Origin: JBCDAP01 sp038747915
Lineage (GTDB): Bacteria > Planctomycetota > Phycisphaerae > Phycisphaerales > UBA1924
Direction: 5' to 3'
DNA: 35,545 nucleotides
Assembly (NCBI GenBank): GCA_038747915.1
Contig: JBCDJJ010000035.1
Coordinates: 1-35,545 of the forward strand
The notes under the pieces are model-generated. The model worked only from the letters and a program-made list of their open reading frames with translations, did not search any database and had not been told where the DNA came from. Of the stretch, positions 30,987 through 35,545 are shown one piece after another. How positions within the stretch are numbered: the first letter of the stretch is position 1; each line of letters starts with the position of its first letter. A program made the position numbers and the translations under genes.

Positions 30987-32180
30987 ATGGTCATGTCAGA
31001 TACGCGCTCTGCCTCCGTGGCAGCCGCAGCAATCCTCCTTGTGAGTGCCACTGCCGCGCAGAGCGTGTTCCCGGCCGGTCCAACCGCCGGTCACGTCACG
31101 ATTCGCGCTGAGATCGACGGTGGGCTCGAGTTCTGCGGTCCAGGCCTTTATTCCCGCCGCGTTACCGCCACCACTCCTGTCCCCTCGCTCGGCGTGTCAA
31201 ACACCGTGGGTGGCGGGGAGACGATCATCTTTCCCGCTTGCCCTACATTCCAGGTTGCTACCGCAACAGCCCAGGGCAGCGTGTCGGCTTCTGCCTTACT
31301 AGTAAATGGTGAAATACGGACAGTAGGGGTCAACGTCGGCTCAGTGGTGACAGTCTCCGGAGCTAACGGAACGTCGCCACTGTCCGGCACGAAGATGCTC
31401 GCCGAGACCAGCGGCTGGATCTCGATCCGAATTACAGACTTCACGCGGCCTTCAACCGACTTGTTTTTCGCGGCGAGCGCGACGTCTCTAACTCCGCCTA
31501 TCGGGTGCGCCGAGACAGCGGTCGTGGAGAATTCCAGCAATACCTTGCTGCTGATCCCCGAGCTTGGTCCCTGTGCTACCCCCGCTGCGTGCAACGCACT
31601 GCTCGGCACCTGGCGCGGTGTGATGTACCCCGGAACCTACACATTTGTTGGTAGATCAACTTTCAGGGCACTCGGAGAGGACACCGGCTGCCTGTCCACT
31701 CGCATCGGCGGCTCGACCAATCTCATTTTCCGTGTCAACGGCACGCCCACTACGCCCCCGCCATGCTCCGGCACTGGCCCTTGCGCAGATGTCAATCTCG
31801 ACGGCTCCTTCACCATCGAAGACCTCTTTGCATGGCGACAGGCTCCATTCGACTCCGACGGTGACGGGCAAATCGATCCCGAGTCCTGCGGGCAAGACGC
31901 CGCCTTCCTCGCCAACATGCTCGTGGCCATGGACCCAACCACCGACGCTGACAATACCGGCGTCCCTGACAACTACGAGGACGCCATCGGCGGACCCTGT
32001 GCTCGAGTTACCCGATCCGACCTCAACGCCGACAGCTCTCGTGACTCCTTTGACGCCGCCGAGTACCTCAACCGATTTGCCGCGGCCGATCCAGCTGCCG
32101 AGGTCACCGGGGACTCCCCAGCCGAACTGACACGGCTCGACATCGATACCTTCCTCGCCATCCTCGCCGCGGGCCTGTAG
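30987..32180 (+). CDS. Secreted protein with dockerin-like calcium-binding C-terminal region
   Basis: Predicted exported protein, 397 aa. ATG 30987 follows AGGAG (30972-30976) by 10 nt. The signal peptide has the core VAAAAILLVSATAA and is cut near AAQ-S. Residues ~30-270 are a Cys-containing, Thr/Ser-rich beta domain (FCGPGLYS, FPACPTF, PIGCAETAV, LGPCATPAACNALLG), suggesting disulfides and an extracellular location. The C-terminal part has several EF-hand-like loops: ADVNLDGSFTIEDL, DSDGDGQIDPE and DLNADSSRDSFDAAEYLNRF, the planctomycete dockerin-type anchor. Base composition is a little less GC-rich than neighbours. Function unknown. Confidence 0.75.
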   Translation: MVMSDTRSASVAAAAILLVSATAAQSVFPAGPTAGHVTIRAEIDGGLEFCGPGLYSRRVTATTPVPSLGVSNTVGGGETIIFPACPTFQVATATAQGSVSASALLVNGEIRTVGVNVGSVVTVSGANGTSPLSGTKMLAETSGWISIRITDFTRPSTDLFFAASATSLTPPIGCAETAVVENSSNTLLLIPELGPCATPAACNALLGTWRGVMYPGTYTFVGRSTFRALGEDTGCLSTRIGGSTNLIFRVNGTPTTPPPCSGTGPCADVNLDGSFTIEDLFAWRQAPFDSDGDGQIDPESCGQDAAFLANMLVAMDPTTDADNTGVPDNYEDAIGGPCARVTRSDLNADSSRDSFDAAEYLNRFAAADPAAEVTGDSPAELTRLDIDTFLAILAAGL

Positions 32181-32672
32181 CGCCGGAACATGATCCAACA
32201 CAAAACGTATCTAAGTTCCAATCGACCGCCGATCGTTTGGGATACTCATATCCTTTGGTTCAAGTAAAATACGAACAAGTTCTATCGTTGCGGCCGGCCG
32301 AGGAACTCTTATGCTGGTGGGGAGTCTGGGGATCGCAGCGGTCGAGCCGCACCATCACGGGAGAAGGCTGAGCTCACCGGTGTATGTAGATGCGTGATGA
32401 CATTGGGATCATAGTTTGCAATGGTATTGATGCCGTAGATCTCAATATAGCGCGCATCGTCCAGATACTTCTGGCTTTCTGTTCCGGCGAGCAATCACCA
32501 GCCGCTCTCAGCTTTGAATCCGGGCTACTCTCGGTACATGTAGCCGGCGGCTCTCCGTCGACCGTGATCTTGTCTGATGCGAAGCACGCGCCGTGACCCA
32601 TCGCTGCGTTGCGAAGCTCGTACGATGGCCTCTTGAAGTGCTTGTCCTAATGCATGGACCAGCACCCGGGAA
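32181..32672. other. Intergenic region between convergent genes
   Basis: Lower GC than average, especially 32210-32290 and 32380-32470. A 61-codon minus-strand frame (32309-32494, containing ESQKYLDDARYIEIYGINTI) could be a gene relic but has no recognisable relative. No terminator hairpin with U-tract was found. Confidence 0.4.
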
Positions 32673-35429
32673 TTATGCGGCGCCAACCTGTTCTTCCACC
32701 GCCGCCGGGTCGTCGATCAGCAGGTCGTCGACGGTGGGGGCATCGGGCAGTGGCTTGCCCTTCGCGTCGGTCAGCGGGCGGCCGTCGAGGGTTTTGATGA
32801 TGGGGATGGGGTTGGCCGCGAGGAGTTGGTCGAGCTCGGCCTGGAGTGTCTTCTGCTGCGTTTCTTCGAGCGCAGCCCACTTGCCGCGGCCGCGGCACTT
32901 GGGAAACATCGAGCACCCGAGCCAGGGGCCGCGGATGCCGTCGCGCAGGTTGAGCTTGTTGCCACACTTCGGACATTCAAGATCCGTGAGGAGTGGCGGC
33001 GGGCTCGGCGCGGTGACCTTCCCGGCTTTGTCGAGGTTGAGGATCATGCCGACGTCGTTGCCCTCACCCTCTTCGAGCACTGTGGTGATGAAGGGGCCGA
33101 AGCGGCCGGTCTTCTTGATCATCGGGCGGCCGGTCTTGGGGCACCGGACGTTGACGAACTCGTCGGGCCGCGGGCGACCCTCGCGGTCGCACGGGCAGGC
33201 GAAGTTGCACTTGGGGTAGGTCTCGCAGCTCAGGAACTTGCCGTTCTTGCCGAAGCGGTAGACGAGGCCTGCGCCGCACTTCTGGCACCGGTACTCGGCC
33301 GGAGATGGGCGGATCTCGGCCTTGGCGTGGCCCAGCTCTTCCTCAGCGACAGCGAGGCGTTCCTGGAAGGGGTCGTAGAACTCGTGGAGGGTGCGCACCC
33401 AATCGGTGTGCTCGTCCTCGATTTTGTCGAGTTCTTCCTCCATGCGGCGCGTGAACTCGAGCTCCATGATGCCTGGGAAGGCCTCGATGAGCTTGTCGGT
33501 GACGACCTCGCCGAGGTCGGTGGCGTAGAAGCGGCGGTCGAGCTGCTCGACGTACTTGCGGTCTTGGATGACCTGGATGATCGAGGCGTAGGTGGAGGGG
33601 CGGCCGATGCCCTCGCTCTCGAGGGTTTTGATGAGGCTTGCTTCCGAGTAGCGGGCGGGGGGTGAGCCGAACTTCTGCTCGGGGTCGAGGGAGAAGGGGT
33701 GGAGGGGCTGCTGCTGAGTGAGGTTTGGGAGGGTTTGCTCGTCGCTCGCGGTGGGGACGCCGGCGACCTTCATGAACCCGTCGAAGACGAGCACGCGGCC
33801 GGTGGCGCGGAAGGTGAGCGTGCGTCCGCGGCCGCCCTCGATGGTGATGGCCGTGGAGTCCCACTGGGCGGGGGTCATCTGGCAGGCGACGAAGCGGCGC
33901 CAGATAAGGTCGTAGAGGCGCCACTGGTCGGGCTGCAGCTCACCCTTGAGGTCGTTGGGGTGGCGGGTGACATCGGTCGGTCGGATGGCCTCGTGGGCCT
34001 CTTGGGCGGCCTTGTTGGTGGAGCCGAAGAAGTTGGGTTTCTCGGGGAGGTAGCGGTCGTCGAAGCTCGAAGCGATGTAGCTGCGGGCAGCATTGAGCGC
34101 ATCGCCGGAGAGGTGGGTGGAGTCGGTCCTCATGTAGGTGATGAGGCCGACGGCGCCCTCGCCCTTGATCTCGATGCCCTCGTAGAGGCGCTGGGCGGTG
34201 CGCATGGTCCGCTGAGCGCCGAAGCCCAGGCGGCTCGAGGCAGCCTGTTGGAGAGTGCTGGTGATGAAGGGGGCGGAGGGGCGGCTGGTGGTCCGCTTGG
34301 TCTCGATCGCGGTGACCTGGTAGGCGACGGTGGGGTCGGCATCGCCGGTGACGGTGCGCTTGAACCGGGCGGGGCCGCGGCCGCGTTCGTCTTCCTCGAC
34401 GGTGGTCTGGATGTTGGTGAGGCCGGCGGCCTCGGCGAGCTCGACGACGCGCGATGTGAGGTCCTTCGGAGCGGGCCACTTCTTGAGGAGCTCGGCGACC
34501 GGCTCGTCGGTCGAGAGGTCGAGCGTGCCACCCGGCTGACCGAGATCGAGCGGCGCGCCGTCGACGGCCACAAGGTCGGCCTTGACGGCGTTGCGATCGG
34601 CGAGGAAGGCGTTCTGGTGCTTGATCGTCGGGCCTTTGCCCTTGTCGTCGCGGCTTGTTTCGAGGAAGGCGGGCCAAGCGTCGACGAGGGGTGCAGCGTC
34701 GGCCTCGCTCAGGGCGAAGCGGCCGGTCATGGTCCATCGCTCGTCGGGGACGAAGGCGCGGATCTCCCGCTCGCGCTCGACGACGAGGCGGACCGCGACG
34801 CTCTGCACGCGTCCGGCGCTCAGGCCGCGGGCGACCTTCTTCCAGAGGAGCGGGGAGACCTGGTAGCCGACGATGCGGTCGAGGATGCGCCGGGCCTGCT
34901 GGGCGTCGACCTTGGATTGATCGATGCCGCGTGGACTGGCGAAGGCCCGCTGGATCTCGGCTTTGGTGATGGCGTTGAAGACGACGCGTTTGGCCTCGGC
35001 GGGGTCGACATCGAGGAGGTGCGCGAGGTGCCAGGAGATGGCTTCACCCTCGCGGTCGAGATCGGTCGCGAACCAGACTTCGGTGGCCTTCTTTGCCGCT
35101 TGCTTGAGCTCGGAGACGGTCTTGCTCTTGCCGGGGAGGACCTCGTAGGTGGGTTCGAAGTCGTTCTCGAGGTCGATGCCGGGGACGGGGCGCTTGTCGC
35201 CCTTTGGGTTCTTGGAGGGCAGGTCGCGGATGTGACCGACGGAGGCCTTCACGACGTAGTCGGCGCCGAGGTACTTATTGATGGTCTTGGCCTTGGCGGG
35301 GCTCTCGACGATGACGAGCTTCTTGCCAGCGCCGGACGGACCGCTCGCAGCAGATGAGGCGGTTTTCTTGGACGTCTTCTTCTTTGTGGACGTCTTCTTG
35401 GTCGTCTTTTTGGTGGTGCGTTTGGCCAT
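32673..35429 (-). CDS. topA: DNA topoisomerase I (TopA)
   Basis: Type IA topoisomerase relaxing negative supercoils, 918 aa. The TOPRIM domain begins at ~37: KLVIVESPAKAKTI with Glu42, and metal-binding D123, D125, E127 in TDLDREGE. GLSAGRVQS is at ~202-210. The catalytic Tyr432 is in TYMRTDSTHLS, and EGIGRPSTYASII marks the later toroid. The C-terminus has zinc-ribbon repeats: CQKCG...CETYPKCNFACPC, a second with only CPKTGRPMIKK and no closing cysteines, and CPKCGNKLNL...CSMFPKC. Unusually, residues 2-22 form a Lys/Thr-rich tail (KRTTKKTTKKT...) at the N-terminus, whereas basic tails in bacterial topoisomerase I are usually C-terminal. No clear Shine-Dalgarno lies next to the ATG. The remaining upstream ~116 bp shows no gene. 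Confidence 0.96.
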   Translation of the reverse strand: MAKRTTKKTTKKTSTKKKTSKKTASSAASGPSGAGKKLVIVESPAKAKTINKYLGADYVVKASVGHIRDLPSKNPKGDKRPVPGIDLENDFEPTYEVLPGKSKTVSELKQAAKKATEVWFATDLDREGEAISWHLAHLLDVDPAEAKRVVFNAITKAEIQRAFASPRGIDQSKVDAQQARRILDRIVGYQVSPLLWKKVARGLSAGRVQSVAVRLVVEREREIRAFVPDERWTMTGRFALSEADAAPLVDAWPAFLETSRDDKGKGPTIKHQNAFLADRNAVKADLVAVDGAPLDLGQPGGTLDLSTDEPVAELLKKWPAPKDLTSRVVELAEAAGLTNIQTTVEEDERGRGPARFKRTVTGDADPTVAYQVTAIETKRTTSRPSAPFITSTLQQAASSRLGFGAQRTMRTAQRLYEGIEIKGEGAVGLITYMRTDSTHLSGDALNAARSYIASSFDDRYLPEKPNFFGSTNKAAQEAHEAIRPTDVTRHPNDLKGELQPDQWRLYDLIWRRFVACQMTPAQWDSTAITIEGGRGRTLTFRATGRVLVFDGFMKVAGVPTASDEQTLPNLTQQQPLHPFSLDPEQKFGSPPARYSEASLIKTLESEGIGRPSTYASIIQVIQDRKYVEQLDRRFYATDLGEVVTDKLIEAFPGIMELEFTRRMEEELDKIEDEHTDWVRTLHEFYDPFQERLAVAEEELGHAKAEIRPSPAEYRCQKCGAGLVYRFGKNGKFLSCETYPKCNFACPCDREGRPRPDEFVNVRCPKTGRPMIKKTGRFGPFITTVLEEGEGNDVGMILNLDKAGKVTAPSPPPLLTDLECPKCGNKLNLRDGIRGPWLGCSMFPKCRGRGKWAALEETQQKTLQAELDQLLAANPIPIIKTLDGRPLTDAKGKPLPDAPTVDDLLIDDPAAVEEQVGAA

Positions 35430-35545
35430 GTCTGAGTACTCGATCGCCTCCGTTACGACTCGCGTTCTCGGTCGGTCGTGGCGCGGGACTTGAGGGCGGG
35501 TCGCCCCGGTTTCCGAACTCTTCGCCGTTTTCGTTCAGGGCTTCG

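Noticed and set aside
33699..35357. 552-codon plus-strand frame opposite topA
   Set aside because: Antisense shadow; TopA motifs on the minus strand are unambiguous.

Overview
The window looks like chromosome from a GC-rich member of the Planctomycetota, most likely the class Phycisphaerae. The taxon is inferred from several things seen together: secreted proteins ending in a P-x-P-G / hydrophobic / RRRR sorting tail, secreted beta-helix proteins with dockerin-like C-termini, the rpmF-plsX-fab gene order, a solitary FliN-type protein and a PIN-PhoH protein. No rRNA, tRNA, CRISPR array or intact mobile element was seen. The first ~120 bases are G/C/T homopolymer runs and look like poor-quality contig-end sequence.

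Region 1 (1-8351) is accessory. It holds envelope or surface proteins: two P-x-P-G/RRRR-tailed proteins (631-1488; 3087-4172, which carries nine ~19-residue beta-helix-like repeats) and two divergent dockerin-like beta-helix proteins (4468-6378 minus, with PGRS-like glycine inserts; 6681-8351 plus). Between the first two lie a small CxxC membrane protein and a graveyard: a frameshifted hipB-like antitoxin, a truncated hipA-like toxin and the last ~45 codons of an IS481-type transposase. The promoter and leader of the first gene are unusually structured.

Region 2 (8473-10343) is a manganese-homeostasis unit: an MntR-type repressor with all six expected metal ligands, followed by an OprB-family porin. 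The porin promoter contains two copies of an ATGTAG-N6-CTACAT dyad, one between -35 and -10 and one over the expected transcription start. This is the clearest regulatory circuit in the window and predicts a manganese-repressed outer-membrane channel.

Region 3 (10409-17867) is the fatty-acid synthesis cluster: promoter, rpmF (zinc-less L32), plsX, fabH, a gene for a P-x-P-G/RRRR-tailed secreted protein, a duplicated ~108-bp hairpin element, fabD, fabG, acpP and fabF. Catalytic residues are intact throughout. The secreted-protein gene and duplicated element split the cluster.

Region 4 (17970-23127) has a lone fliN-like gene, an OPT-superfamily transporter with a large hydrophilic insertion, a two-TM protein of unknown function and an AI-2E-family permease. 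Three copies of a dispersed structured repeat sit just after plsX, fliN and the AI-2E permease. A second family of short GGGAGCG palindromes lies in other gaps.

Region 5 (23409-28866) concerns lipid-linked sugar and membrane work: a GT-C-like multispanning protein (minus), a decayed methyltransferase remnant beside an AT-rich islet, a polyprenyl-phosphate-type GT2 glycosyltransferase overlapping a flippase-like/LPG-synthase-TM protein, and a convergent small membrane protein. Region 6 (28982-35545) holds PIN-PhoH, another dockerin-like secreted protein and topA (minus) with a lysine-rich N-terminal tail.
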